DNA of 64,000 nt. Origin: Phymatolithon calcareum. Its lineage: Eukaryota; Rhodophyta; Florideophyceae; Hapalidiales. The stretch covers positions 2,852,001 to 2,916,000 of the forward strand of contig OZ345356.1 of NCBI GenBank assembly GCA_977006965.1. The letters run 5' to 3'. The first letter of the stretch is position 1, and every line of letters starts with the position of its first letter. A program made the translations under genes and the position numbers. A model generated the notes under the pieces. It was given only the letters and a program-made list of their open reading frames with translations. It had not been told where the DNA came from and made no database searches. This document shows, in pieces, positions 51,425 to 61,729 of this stretch.

Positions 51425-52651
51425 ATGTCGGTTGTTAACAACCAAGCTGTCGCAGCTGCAGGCGTGGCTGCGCTGACAATATGCATCGCAGCAACGGCGG
51501 TGACGAAGCCGAAACGCAAACGACTTGTGCCGAAATTGCGGCGTGCGGCCATCTTCCGGCCGATTCGCAGCTTCGTTACGACGCAATGGAAACGCCTTTT
51601 GACGTACGGCACGGCAGCCGATTTCATCGTCACCGTGAACTTGACGAAAGACTGCATTGTGCACGGCATTTTGCCGTACTTTGATCAGGAGCGGCTTCAC
51701 GTGAATTTCGGAAGCCCGTACCGCGTTGGCCATTCAAGTCGAGGACGCCGAGCCCAGCTCGATTCAATCGACCTCGTTGGCCTGGCACTATACTACTTGA
51801 AGAGTCGCGACCCTATCTTCAAAATGTGCCTCACATTTGGCGTCGTACTATCAAGCGCGTACGTGTGGCTCGACTTCGCTCTAACTGTGCTCATGCGCGT
51901 CGTACGTCGAGCGGACCTGTCCGACTTTCGCGTGTGCTGGCCCACTGTGGACGAGATGCACGCGTCAGCAGCGTTGCTGCGGCGCAACCGCCGGAACGGT
52001 TCTATGTTGGACGGCATATTCGCCATCATGGACGGCGGCCGAATGCCGTGCTCCGCATACACCAACCCAGAGCTTCAAAACGCATACTGGGAAGGATTCA
52101 CTCAGAAGGTGGAGGTGACAAATCTCTTTGTATGGAGCTTCGACGGGTGCATTATACACGCAGCCATGAACTATCCAGGGTCTTGGCACGACAGCAAGCT
52201 CGCGGCGACGTCAGGGCTTTACTTTCCTAATTTGTCAGACGAGCGAACGCCCCCTGGATTCGCTCTCTTAGCGGATAGTGCTTTCCCCTACTGCGAGCGA
52301 TCGATTTACGGCAAAATTGTTCGTGCGAGGAAGTCTAATGAAATAGGGCGCGCGCGAAATGCGTCAAAAAAAATATGGTCCGACGCGATAGACCTTGTTC
52401 TCGACCGGCAGCTGCCATCAGAGCGTCAGAGCGCAGAGTGGGGTTTTTGCGCGCTAAAAAGTCCTTTTAAGAGATTGACAGTACCAGTGCCGGCCGACAG
52501 CCTTATTCGAAAACGTCTGCTTGTCGTGACCGCTCATCTTTACAACTATCGTGTGCGACGCGTCGGACTAAACCAAATCCGGACAGTGTACTCATCAGCG
52601 CACGACAATGCGCAGCTATGGGTACTTGAAATGATACGCAACACTACATAG
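51425..52651 (+). CDS. Harbinger-type DDE transposase II
   Basis: An intact frame of 408 residues starting at ATG 51425; an in-frame TTG lies 12 bp upstream. The DDE motifs are D203 in FAIMDGGRMPCS, D256 in NYPGSWHDSKLA and E338 in RQSAEWGFCALKSPFKRL, with ADSAFPY between them. This follows the DDE_Tnp_4 layout but is diverged from the transposase at 35745. The basic N-terminus (KPKRKRLVPKLRR) is a likely nuclear signal. The protein lies inside element II and is convergent with a SANT-like partner. It is probably functional. Confidence 0.8.
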   Translation: MSVVNNQAVAAAGVAALTICIAATAVTKPKRKRLVPKLRRAAIFRPIRSFVTTQWKRLLTYGTAADFIVTVNLTKDCIVHGILPYFDQERLHVNFGSPYRVGHSSRGRRAQLDSIDLVGLALYYLKSRDPIFKMCLTFGVVLSSAYVWLDFALTVLMRVVRRADLSDFRVCWPTVDEMHASAALLRRNRRNGSMLDGIFAIMDGGRMPCSAYTNPELQNAYWEGFTQKVEVTNLFVWSFDGCIIHAAMNYPGSWHDSKLAATSGLYFPNLSDERTPPGFALLADSAFPYCERSIYGKIVRARKSNEIGRARNASKKIWSDAIDLVLDRQLPSERQSAEWGFCALKSPFKRLTVPVPADSLIRKRLLVVTAHLYNYRVRRVGLNQIRTVYSSAHDNAQLWVLEMIRNTT

Positions 52652-52666
52652 ATGAACAACGTAAAA

Positions 52667-53782
52667 CTATTCTCCTCCGGTTGAAGAGTGTGACGCCAAG
52701 AACAGCTCCTTTAATTCCCTGATAGATTCGTTGGTCCCCTGCATCGATCTCTCCACGGCAGACGCAATCTTATCCTCGATGGGGGTCTGTGACGCTCCAG
52801 AGACAGCGTCCGCCATCACAGAAAACTTCTCGACGACTTTCTCAACAGCAACTACGAGCGCTCGATTAGTACTAGCGGCGCTTGCGCCCGGCGCATGGCG
52901 CGGCACCCCAGTGGCGCCAGCAGTGCGTTTGTCCGGTCGTTCTCCCACCCTTGCTCTGTTACGTGCGCGCGAGCGCGCGGACAACCCATTTTCTGATCCG
53001 CCTTCCGTGCCATGCCTGTCATCATCGTCACCGCTTGTCGCGCCGTCGTCCGAGCTCGAGTGGATAGGACCGCCCAGGTTCGCAGCTGATGCCTTTCCTT
53101 GAACTGAACGGGCGATGTGCTTTGCTCGTCGGACAGTAGGCGGACAAGTCGGATCGCCAGTTTTTTTGTTAGTGTTTGCAAGCTTATCGAACTTAGATTT
53201 GAGAGACTCGGCGTCCCTTTCTGGACGTTCGTTCTGCCTCGCCCAGTTTCCGTAGCGTGCTGCCACTCTTGCCCATTGCTGGTTCCCGATAGGCTCGACG
53301 TCTGAGACGGCGTCCAATAACGCATCGATGTCATCGTTATTAAAGTTCTTGCGCCCTTTTCTATGACCACCGCGTCTTGCACGGCCTTGTGCGCTTTCTT
53401 GCATGATTCGCCCTTCTGCAGGGCTGAGATGCCCAGCTGCGTGCCGTCCGTGGGCCGAAACAGGGGTTGCCACATTCACGTATAAGGCTGGGTCGGGCCC
53501 GCCGAAAGCAGAAAGAGGCATTGGAGGATATGACTGTCCGTCATCGAGTGGCAAATGGGCATCAGCAGCGCACTGGCGCTCGGGGGGATGCGGTCGAGCG
53601 CCACCGCGCTCGTCTTCAGCACGTCCAGCGCCATTGCGCTCCTCAAATGGTGATCCATCGGATGCTGTCGGGGCTTCCGCGAATGGGGTCGGTAGCCTCG
53701 GAATAGGCGGATGAGGTGGCAATGGAGCGGGCGGGTGAGATGGTGCTGGTGCGTCAGTTGCGGAGTTGATCACGTTCGACAT
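52667..53782 (-). CDS. SANT-like DNA-binding partner of element II (DUF6818-type)
   Basis: The ATG at 53782 gives 371 residues; a GTG in frame 48 bp upstream is less likely. Residues 1-140 are Pro/Ala-rich and disordered. Residues about 145-230 form a compact domain (FNNDDIDALLDAVSDVEPIG, then WARVAARYGNWA, SLKSKFDKLANTNKKTGDP and CPPTVRRAKHIA). This matches the DUF6818 type, a SANT-like domain known chiefly from oomycetes and found next to transposases. The next part is acidic with KR-rich signals, then an amphipathic C-terminal helix (about 315-365). It is convergent with the transposase, 15 bp apart, and probably binds the element ends. Confidence 0.75.
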   Translation of the reverse strand: MSNVINSATDAPAPSHPPAPLPPHPPIPRLPTPFAEAPTASDGSPFEERNGAGRAEDERGGARPHPPERQCAADAHLPLDDGQSYPPMPLSAFGGPDPALYVNVATPVSAHGRHAAGHLSPAEGRIMQESAQGRARRGGHRKGRKNFNNDDIDALLDAVSDVEPIGNQQWARVAARYGNWARQNERPERDAESLKSKFDKLANTNKKTGDPTCPPTVRRAKHIARSVQGKASAANLGGPIHSSSDDGATSGDDDDRHGTEGGSENGLSARSRARNRARVGERPDKRTAGATGVPRHAPGASAASTNRALVVAVEKVVEKFSVMADAVSGASQTPIEDKIASAVERSMQGTNESIRELKELFLASHSSTGGE

Positions 53783-54036
53783 AGTTTCGACCTGCGGGGT
53801 GGTCGGCTGTAGCCGTGCGTGCAATTCCACATATTGCAGTCACACCGAAACGGTCAAGAGCGATGTTAATTTCCGCGTACCGTCTTGCGGCAGAGGTACG
53901 CAGTGGATGCACTTTGCATCCACGGCGAGTAGAAAAGTAGTGCAGTAGGAATTGCTGGAACACACTCAATTAGAAAGGTGTAAAAATAGTTAATTCCTGG
54001 CTGCTCCCATTTTCCCGCAACCCCCAGGAGCTCTTT

Positions 54037-54612
54037 CTCAGCTATTGACTCAAACCGGAATGGTCCAAAACGGCCAATATTCTAGCTGTCGGATCCGACA
54101 GCTAGCTGCTATACTCCATTCTCTTCCTCGCCGGGGAGGGAAATCTGCGAATTTTATCTATAAGTCTGAAAGCTAACATTCAGCCAGAATTCAATTGTTA
54201 TTAGCCTCAACTCCCGCCAAAATTGAATGACATTGGGCAGCACAGAGTTGCTTTGCCGTAAACCGGTGATCACCCTACGCAATATTACGCTCGCCTGCGA
54301 GCACCATTGTTACTTTCCCAGCCTCAGCTCCCTATCAAAATAGCAAGCACGTAAATCTCTGAGAAAGAGGGCGCTCTTCTTGTCTTATCCAAAATTGCCA
54401 AGAAAGAGCCCTGTGCATACCACCTTGTACCTTTTGCCAAGTAGAACCGAAGTGGCAGACTTCGCTCGATTCACTACAACGACTACTTTGTGCTTTGCCA
54501 CCTAAACACATTCAAGAGCGCTGGATGGCTCGTTTGTCGGTTTTACATGAGTAGTAGTTGCTCGGCCAGAAATGCGTTGATCTCATTTAATTCGTCACAA
54601 TGAGGTACATCA
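54037..54612. other. Intergenic, no recognised gene
   Basis: CTTTCTCAG at 54034-54042 and CTGAGAAAGAG at 54358 are inverted with respect to each other, and the same word occurs at 62798. They may mark short element ends. No gene is seen. Confidence 0.4.
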
Positions 54613-56377
54613 ATGTTCGAAAAGCACACCCGAAGCCACACTACTGGTCATGTCTCACGAGTTAATTTCCCGAAAACTCTGTCACAAGGCACAACCTCAT
54701 TTTTAGCCTACCAACTTGCGATGGCTGCCGCGCAAGATCTTCGTCCGGTTTCCTTTACAGATGGAAAAGAAGGAATTGCGGGGTACGTGGAGGCTGTGTT
54801 CAAACTTGGCCAGACTATCCCAGTTTCTGAAACTGTAGACCCGAAATGCCTCCTACCATGTGCAAAATCTGTTCGATCTGCTCTGAGACAGAAGGCTACG
54901 GACTTTCGAAACGATTTCAAAATTGGAATGCTTGATGAGGTTATGGCCGCAGGTGGAGCTCTAACTACGGATGGCCTCACTCTAAAGGTACAAGACAAAC
55001 ACTTTTTTGACTTAACTCTGCACTATATTGCTATCACGCCGCCACTCAAAATAGATGACTCCGTACAGTTCGAGATGAAGAACCGCACGATGCTGCTTGT
55101 TGAAGGCCCAGAGATTGCAAATAGTGCAAATATACGTACAGCGCTTGACAGTGCTTTGAAATCTCGGTACGACACTTCAATCGGATTTCTGACCCAGAAT
55201 TATACAATGGTTACAGACAATGCTGCCGTCATGGCTGTGGCTGCGCTGTCATCAGTAAGCGAAAACCAAGTCTCAATGGACCAGAAATGGATGGGATGCA
55301 TTGTCCATCAGACAAACACAGCCATGAAAGACTGCATGTCAAAAGTGAGCAACTCTCCGCTACTTGGAAAAGTTTGGGAGGATTTCCAGGTGTGCAAAAA
55401 AATCGTTGCCGCCTTCAAAACGAGCGGCTGGAATGGGTCACCTCCCGAAGGGATACAAGCTTGAGCAAGAGATCTCTACGCGATTCGGCACTTTCTTCTA
55501 CGTGGTACAGCGATTCGTTTTTTCGTCTGCCAAGGTAACAGCAATTTTGAGCGGGAAACCGGACTCTGCAGCTTATAATTTGTTTTCATCCATGAGTGTC
55601 GAGCGAGATATGGACGGCATTGTTATAGGCTATCCTGCACTTGAAACGAATACCGACGCTTTTGGTTTTGTCATGGACGTTCAAAAAAAGATGGAAGCGT
55701 CACTGCACCCAACAGTCCACAAAGTCCTGGCTTTAATGCGGAACTGCTACGAAGAGCTTGGGAAAGTTGCTAACGGCGGCCTCGTCTGGCATGGAGAAGA
55801 GCGTGGATACGTGCGGTCGTCAAGGTTTTCTTGAGAAGTCTGTCGCTTAATGATTGCATCAATAACTGAAAAAACTAAGGTTCACGATTTATGGCTTGTT
55901 GGGTCATTTTTGCATCCCCTCATGCGCGAGTTCGAGTTTATTTCCGACGAGGACATGAGGGACGATTACAAAGCCAGGGCGGAGCGTAGGATACGTGCCA
56001 TCATTCGTGAGATGACCATTGTTCCTGTTAACGAGTCTGGTCTGCCAGCAAATTTGAGATCTCAGCGAACTCGGGCTCCCGAATTTCAAAATGACGTTGT
56101 TACCCCAAGGCATCAAACGAAAAAGAGAACATTTTCAATGATTCGCTACGCGGATTCTCATTTTGCGGCAAGTTCATCAGATGAAGTTACGCGGTACAGC
56201 GCCATGGATATTGACGGTATGGGTATTGACCGAGAAGATTTTATGGCTGACGACTTTGCAGCTCTGCGGTTTGGTACAATCAGAAAAGGCGGTTTCCACT
56301 TCTTTTCAAAGTGGCGCGAAGAGTATTTGGCACCCCAACATCATCATGTGCAAGCGAAAGAGTTTTCAGTGCAGTAA
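54613..56377 (+). pseudogene. hAT-like transposase pseudogene
   Basis: The frame from ATG 54613 is open to 55440, where a one-base shift moves it into the frame of 55364-55834. A TGA at 55832-55834 then interrupts, and the same frame reopens to 56377. The first part has a Hermes-type arrangement (LTTDGLTLKVQDKHFFDLTLHYI, then TDNAAVMAVAALS and GCIVHQTNTAMKDC). The second part has FKTSGWNG, then KGYKLEQEISTRFGTFFYVVQRFV, the conserved hAT helix. The last part has KVHDLWLVGSFLHPLMREF. No BED finger is visible, and the dimerisation domain is not clear. One frameshift and one nonsense change make it inactive. It lies inside the 21.4-kb insertion. Confidence 0.6.
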
Positions 56378-58449
56378 ACAAGATAGTTACGCGGGATAGG
56401 GCGAACACAAGTTCGAGTCTTCTTGAAGACATTATCATTATCAGGTCAGCCTCTTCTTAAAATAGTACATCGTGTTTCTTGCTTTGTTCCCAAAATAAAA
56501 CGAATTTCTCTAAACCACTCAACCCTAGTCAATATTGTTTTGCAGGCCGCACAATAAGCAAGAAAGTGATCACCGACGCCTCAAAGCTATTGAGCGTCGT
56601 GTCGAACAGCTTGTGTGCGCGGCACATCACGGGGAGGAGATGTAAGCACTCTGAATGCTGCGCTCAGATTTTAATAATAGTACAGCGCAAAGATCGAAAT
56701 ATTGCGGCATTCCATCAGGTGGTCTCTGTGGTCATGGAAGCGGGTTGGATTCACTAATTGCATCGCGAGGACAGATATGTGCATTGTGTTGGAAATGACT
56801 CCCCTGTTTAGAGGACCTCGCCCCGGTAATAGATTATCTCATAGTCAAGGTTCTCGACCGTTTCAAAAATGCCTCTTGCGATCACACACAAGCAGACGCG
56901 TACCGTCTTTCGGTACATCAGGGTCTCCGTGTGTATATACATCTCTCTCCTAAATCATCAGGGTCATGTTCCATTTAATGATGTTTTTCCCAACATCCAA
57001 CAGCGTCTCGCGCCCTGAGAGAATATCAAGGGTGATGCTTCTAAGGGGGTCTAGTTATTTTTTGCTAACTATAGTTCTAAATTCCAGCCCCTTGCAGCAC
57101 ATACCTTTTGTTTCTACATTCACATAGATATTGTGTACATACTTCTGCGCCTTCGATGTTTCTATTCCTGGAGTAAAGCAGCGAAGGAATTCTAAAAATG
57201 TTGTGCAGATATAAATCGAAGCGTATTTGCTAAATCGATTGCCAAGTCCGCGATTTCAAAAACCCCGAAGCCTGCGTTGAAAATATCATGGCGATCGAAA
57301 GTCCTGTCGTCTTTGGAAATGTGGAAAGCTTCAATATTCAAGTTGCACGCGCAAACGTTGCTATGCAATTGAGTATAATCTGCACAGTGCAGTTAAATTT
57401 TTGCGGGTCACGACACGCGGCCATCGAGGAAACAGAGAAGCCCAAAACTTAGAAACGAGCTCCACAAAACCTCACCTGCGCAATTTTGTTTCATTAAATC
57501 TACAATCGGATCTGAAATCGTCCAAAATCGTGAGCCATGCAATGTATTTTATTCCGAGCGGGAATTCCTGCCCGATGCTCGCTTCAAGTGCAAAATACAC
57601 TAGAAATCCCAAAAATTGCATCGTGTTAACAGATTCAGCAAAAGCAGTACACAAAGGATGACAACGAACCAAAAGAAGGAAAGTGTAGTTAGCTGTGGCA
57701 GAGCTTGAAAGCGAGTCATGATAGAGGGTGGGAAAAAGTCAGCACGTTTTGACACCCGCGCCGCAGACGCGATGTCAATGTTATCTTTTCTGCAAAAGCG
57801 GGAATGCGAGGGAGCTTCGCCACGGAGACGGAACGAATAGAGCTTTCGCTGAGAGAGATAAATGAAAACAACGTCACCTCAAGGGCGGAACTAATCGAAA
57901 AGAACGTCTCTTCGAGGGCGTAATACAAGAATCGTCGAGAGGTATAAGGGATGTGGTACGACTCGGTGCGGTGAATGGCTCAATGCCCCTGGCTTGGACG
58001 CGCACACGAAAATTCGATAGATAGCAATCTTCCCCACGCGTAGACAAAGATGACAGTCAGAAGAATTGCACGGAGAGCAGAGTACTGTTGCTCAGGACTA
58101 GGGCACATCAGACAGTGGCGGCGCTGTGGTTCATCGGGAGATTCCCGGGAGACCCGGTTAAGGTGGTGGAAAATTACGGGGCGTAAGGAATAGAGCGGAT
58201 GAGGACCATGAGACATTCTCCTCAAGAAGACCTGGACAAGTGAGGAACTAACGAAGCTGGAGGACGCGATCGACGGGCTGACGTTGCATTGGCCAAGACC
58301 ATTGAAGGTAAGGAGATGAGAGGATGTGGGCTGTGCGAAAGTCGGGTAGAGTACGATATTAGGGTATAGGAACGTAAGGTGCTGGCTTACTCTGAAATTA
58401 GAGGCACACAGCACTTACATAAAATCACCCCAAATTCTGATATAAGTGC
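56378..58449. other. No recognised gene
   Basis: Short frames on both strands (up to 144 residues, minus strand at 57980-58414), with no domain. Composition is mixed and no tandem repeats are seen. Confidence 0.45.
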
Positions 58450-58770
58450 TGGATTGAGCTGGATCTCATAAGTACAGCTCGTGGATTGTGCCGAATCTCT
58501 TACGTGCCGCTTGTGGATTGGATCTGGATCGTATATGTTACATGCTCCGGACCAATCGGATCGGAATCAGAAAAATTTGAAACTGGACGGAACTGGATCA
58601 AAACAAGTGGTAAACTGGTGGACTACGATGGATTTTCTCGAGCATTTTCGTTCTCTGGATCAATCCGTACCGAGAAATCCGAGACGAAATCCGGCCTGTA
58701 CGGAACCCGGCTTCATAAATGGGCGATATAATGGTACTTGGACGGATCGATATTCATCCGGTCCTATCCT
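58450..58770. repeat. Right subterminal GATCC-rich zone
   Basis: GGATTGGATCTGGATCG, GGACCAATCGGATCGGAATC, GGATCAATCC and GGACGGATCGAT recur here as in 37364-37700. The segment ends in GTCCTATCCT, the inverted counterpart of the left end. Confidence 0.6.
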
Positions 58771-59130
58771 TAGGCGGGGTACAAAAAGCAGGAGAGTTGT
58801 TATACCAGCCTATGAGGTGTCTGTATGAAGCACAGCAGTTATGGCGAAAATGTATCATAAACGTAGACGTTTGATGGAAAAAATCCAGTTTACAGCTCGC
58901 GTATACTTAACAGACCGTAATACAGTGAAGCCTCTCGTTGGAGGATTGGCATTCCGGAGAGAAATTATAGAAAATTAGGTTTTCGAGTTTTGCCTGTGCA
59001 CTGTGCACAAAATGTGCATGACTCGCGAACGTGGCTTCCGTGGCTTTAGAAAGTTGCTCGCGAAAATTCGAGATGTTGCCGTTGTGCGCCGGACGGATTT
59101 AACCATATTTTCATTAATGCAATGGAACAC
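58771..59130. repeat. NLR upstream unit copy B, right part
   Basis: 58771-58780 is the TSD TAGGCGGGGT. 58781-59130 matches 33075-33451 closely (for example GTTTACAGCTCGCGTATAC and TGTGCACAAAATGTGCATG) and ends GGAACACT, exactly where copy A is interrupted by Harbinger. Confidence 0.85.
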
Positions 59131-59778
59131 TAGGAGGTGTGGCTCGCGTCTTTTGTCGTCTATAACAGCGATGGACGCAAGCGGAAAGCTCTCGGAGGCG
59201 ACTCGCTCGTCTGGTGAGCCCGGGCTTCAATCAGCCCTGCGTTCCGGGATGGAACAAGCGGCTCGGTCGCGCGCTCAGGCGTCGGTGGTACTCTCTTGAG
59301 AGAAATTCTTGCATGATCCGTTTCTGCGAAATATAACCTATCGCTTGTGGCCACGTTCCCACAATATAATCAGCTAATCCTGCAAGCGCACGCTCTAGCG
59401 CATCGGAATCCGACATGGCTCGGCAGCGTTTACTGCACTCCAAATACAGCATACTGTCACTACTGTAGGACGCTGACAACTCTACACGTCCTGGCAAAAT
59501 TTCATTGACAGTCGTCGAACGACGGCTGTGCCAGAGCGCTGCGGGAATCGAGCTTCATCACTTAATTTTTGATACAAAGATTTCCTCATAATTAACCCGA
59601 TCCAACAAGGCAACACTTTTAATTTTGAAACATCAAGTTTTTGTGTTTGTTCCCCTCCTAATATTCTCATGGTACTATTCCGTGATGTTCCGTACATCGC
59701 AGACAGAGAGATGCGGGAAAGTTAATTTTTTGTAGTTTTGGCCACGGAAATTGTGTAATTAAAAATTTCTACCAATGT
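59131..59778 (-). other. Weak minus-strand frames, no recognised gene
   Basis: Two overlapping minus-strand frames (59231-59497, 88 residues; 59482-59697, 71 residues) could be parts of one gene, but share no domain with anything I know. No ATG-initiated long frame. Confidence 0.35.
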
Positions 59779-60760
59779 TTACTGCGATACTGAGCTCGTA
59801 GCAGCAACGGCTCCACCTGTCGACCTCTTCAGAATTTTAACTACAAGCTTCTTCTCGTTGGGGTTGAAGTTGCAGTCCGGAGCAGATAGAGTGACGAAAA
59901 GAATAATTTGAGAAGACCCTTCCCAGCCTAAAACATGTCTCTCAAAATCTGGTTTGACTACAAAAGGGAGCGGAAGGCGGGCAAAAGACTCAACCTTGTC
60001 TCGCTGGTTCGCCTGGAATTGCTCCAGGTAGTCGTAAAAGCCCTGCACCTGGGGATGGTAGTCCTCAATTTTAGGGACACCATCCCCCTGCAGCCACATA
60101 TCCATTAGCATAGGCACATTCGTGAGCGCAGGAGGCCAGACGACATCAACCCGTAAAAACAAACCGTCCTCAACGGACACTTGCACCTCGCCTTCTTGCT
60201 CACCAACACCGGTGGGGACCAGCACAGTCACAGAGACTTGATTGTCCTTCGTCCTCGGGTGCTTCCACTCGGAAAGGGCGAAGAGGGGCTTGAACTGCAG
60301 CGGTGCTATGAGCAGTTCGCCTCCCGGAACCGCGTCGCTTCCGCCTTCAACCCGCGAGGCGTCATCTTCGTGGTCCATTAAAGCATCCTCCGCATCCTCA
60401 GCCGCGACACCGAGGATGATATCTGCCATCATACTCGTCTTCGGACGAGTTTTAGACGCTGCAAAAAACGAAAGTGTTAGAAAACAAGAAATCGAAAAGT
60501 AGAATAGAGATAATAAAAAAAGCCTTACGTTTAGCGGTAGCTTCGCCGTATTTCTCGTCTACTAGCTTTTTAGACCGTTTCCGAAATTTTTCGGGATCGC
60601 ACGGAGAAAAGATGGCGACATAATGTTTGTTCTTGTACCAATGCGCCGCCTTATCCGACGGCTTAACAGCCCCTGTCGCAACTAGTTGGGCTAGTACGCG
60701 GGCCGCGCGCGGATTCTCAGCGATAGAGTCGGCATGCAGATTTTTCCGCGTCGGTGCCAT
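59779..60760 (-). CDS. Unknown two-exon gene, probable Harbinger partner
   Basis: Exon 1 is 60760-60529 and exon 2 is 60458-59779. The 70-bp intron has GTAAGG..TTTTTTGCAG ends, and splicing in phase 1 joins the frames to give 303 residues with no stop. The N-terminal part (residues 1-85) is basic and helical (RKNLHADSIAENPRAARVLAQL, then KPSDKAAHWYKNKHYVAIF and RKRSKKLVDEKYGEATAK). The middle is acidic, then a beta-rich region (about 130-280) with Trp and Val. No family is recognised. The gene is divergent from the transposase at 61730, with an inverted repeat in between, so a role as the DNA-binding partner of that transposon is a reasonable guess. Confidence 0.6.
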
Positions 60761-61729
60761 GGCGAAAATGTGAGACTAGGAGTGCGGCAGCGCTGAATTG
60801 ATTCTCAACTATTTTAGGCACGAAAAATGTAATGCAATAGACTATTGTCTACAATGTATTCCCGCTAAATGCATAGTGGACTATGCATTTGGCGGTAAGG
60901 ACACACCATAGAGTAAAGTATCATAGTTTACGACAACATTCTGAGTTCTTGTTTTTGATCTACCAATAAAATTAATGAAAATACCACTGACCAATTAGAA
61001 TAGTTACGAAACTTTTCAGATTTTGTTTTTCAAGAGCAACGTTTGGAACAATCCCAACGCCTTGCCTGGCACAAAAACAAGCTTTGAAATAACTTGAAAG
61101 TTTGAGTAATACTTATCATTGTGCGAGCCAACCTAAATAGAGCTACTTACAGTTGTGAAAACAAGCAAGAACTAGACTGGCAACCGTACATTTGTTCCGA
61201 GTTATACTTCTCCAAAGTTGTCCGAAATGCCGTTTTTATGCCCAAATGCCTTTTTTCAGATACGCAAGTGAAGCATATTGGACAAGTTTGAGAATAAATT
61301 TGACCGTTAGATGATAGATACTCTCCTATTAATACAAACGTTGCGATTTTTATAGAAAAAATTTCACCCAGTTGCCTTAAACAGCCACCCTTATTTTCAA
61401 AACGGCCATGCCACACTCTACATTTTTGAAAAACAACGATACCAATAATCTGAATCTCAGTTCCGTAACGTTTTTGAAATTTCAAAAAAGTTTACTGCAT
61501 ATGATATTCCACTGCAGTATGAGCTGAAGAAAACGTTTTGTTTCACGTATGTACTGTATGATAGCTGATGTATGTATTTTCGTGTATGACTTTTGTCTGC
61601 ACAGGTGTACCAGTACTTCCGTGGAATGCATCTCTACATACTCTACTGTATAGTATACAGAGATATGCAGTACCTTGCATCGCCGTCGTACTAGTACTGT
61701 ACACGGCTGCACTGCAGTGCGCTCACAAC
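60761..61729. promoter_or_regulatory. Divergent intergenic region with 34-bp palindrome
   Basis: 60862-60895 is CCGCTAAATGCATAGT, GG, then its reverse complement with one mismatch: a palindrome about 100 bp upstream of the minus-strand gene. The remaining 0.8 kb is AT-rich with no gene. Confidence 0.6.

Larger units (their letters stand above)
51164..54036. mobile_element. Harbinger-type element II with imperfect long TIRs
   Basis: 51164-51240 and the reverse complement of about 53960-54036 share GGGCTCC/GAGCTCC ends, then GGGGGCAGCCAGGAATT and a TTTCTA..AGTGT block, giving imperfect TIRs of about 75 bp. The word CTACTTTTCTA occurs three times at 51210-51320 and once, inverted, at 53930-53940. 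It holds a convergent pair of intact genes. I could not define a target duplication. Confidence 0.65.
37364..58770. mobile_element. 21.4-kb insertion flanked by 10-bp TSD
   Basis: The ends are TAGGGATAGGACTGGA and, in reverse complement, AGGATAGGACCGGA, giving short imperfect TIRs. Immediately outside, TAGGCGGGGT occurs on both sides. Removing 37364-58770 plus one copy of TAGGCGGGGT restores a continuous match to the uninterrupted copy A at 33060-33090. A TSD of 9-10 bp is typical of Mutator-like elements. No MULE transposase is visible inside. The interior holds a CACTA/Plavaka-like gene set, a Harbinger pair and a hAT relic, so nested insertion into a short element of about 0.75 kb is as likely as a single giant element. 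Confidence 0.7.

Noticed and set aside
37364-58770. Polinton/Maverick or Starship identity of the large insertion
   Set aside because: No protein-primed DNA polymerase, retroviral-type integrase, capsid or DUF3435-type tyrosine recombinase is visible inside, and the 10-bp duplication does not fit the 6-bp Polinton duplication.
61147-61485. 112-residue minus-strand gene
   Set aside because: It starts from a TTG, has no domain and lies in AT-rich divergent promoter sequence.
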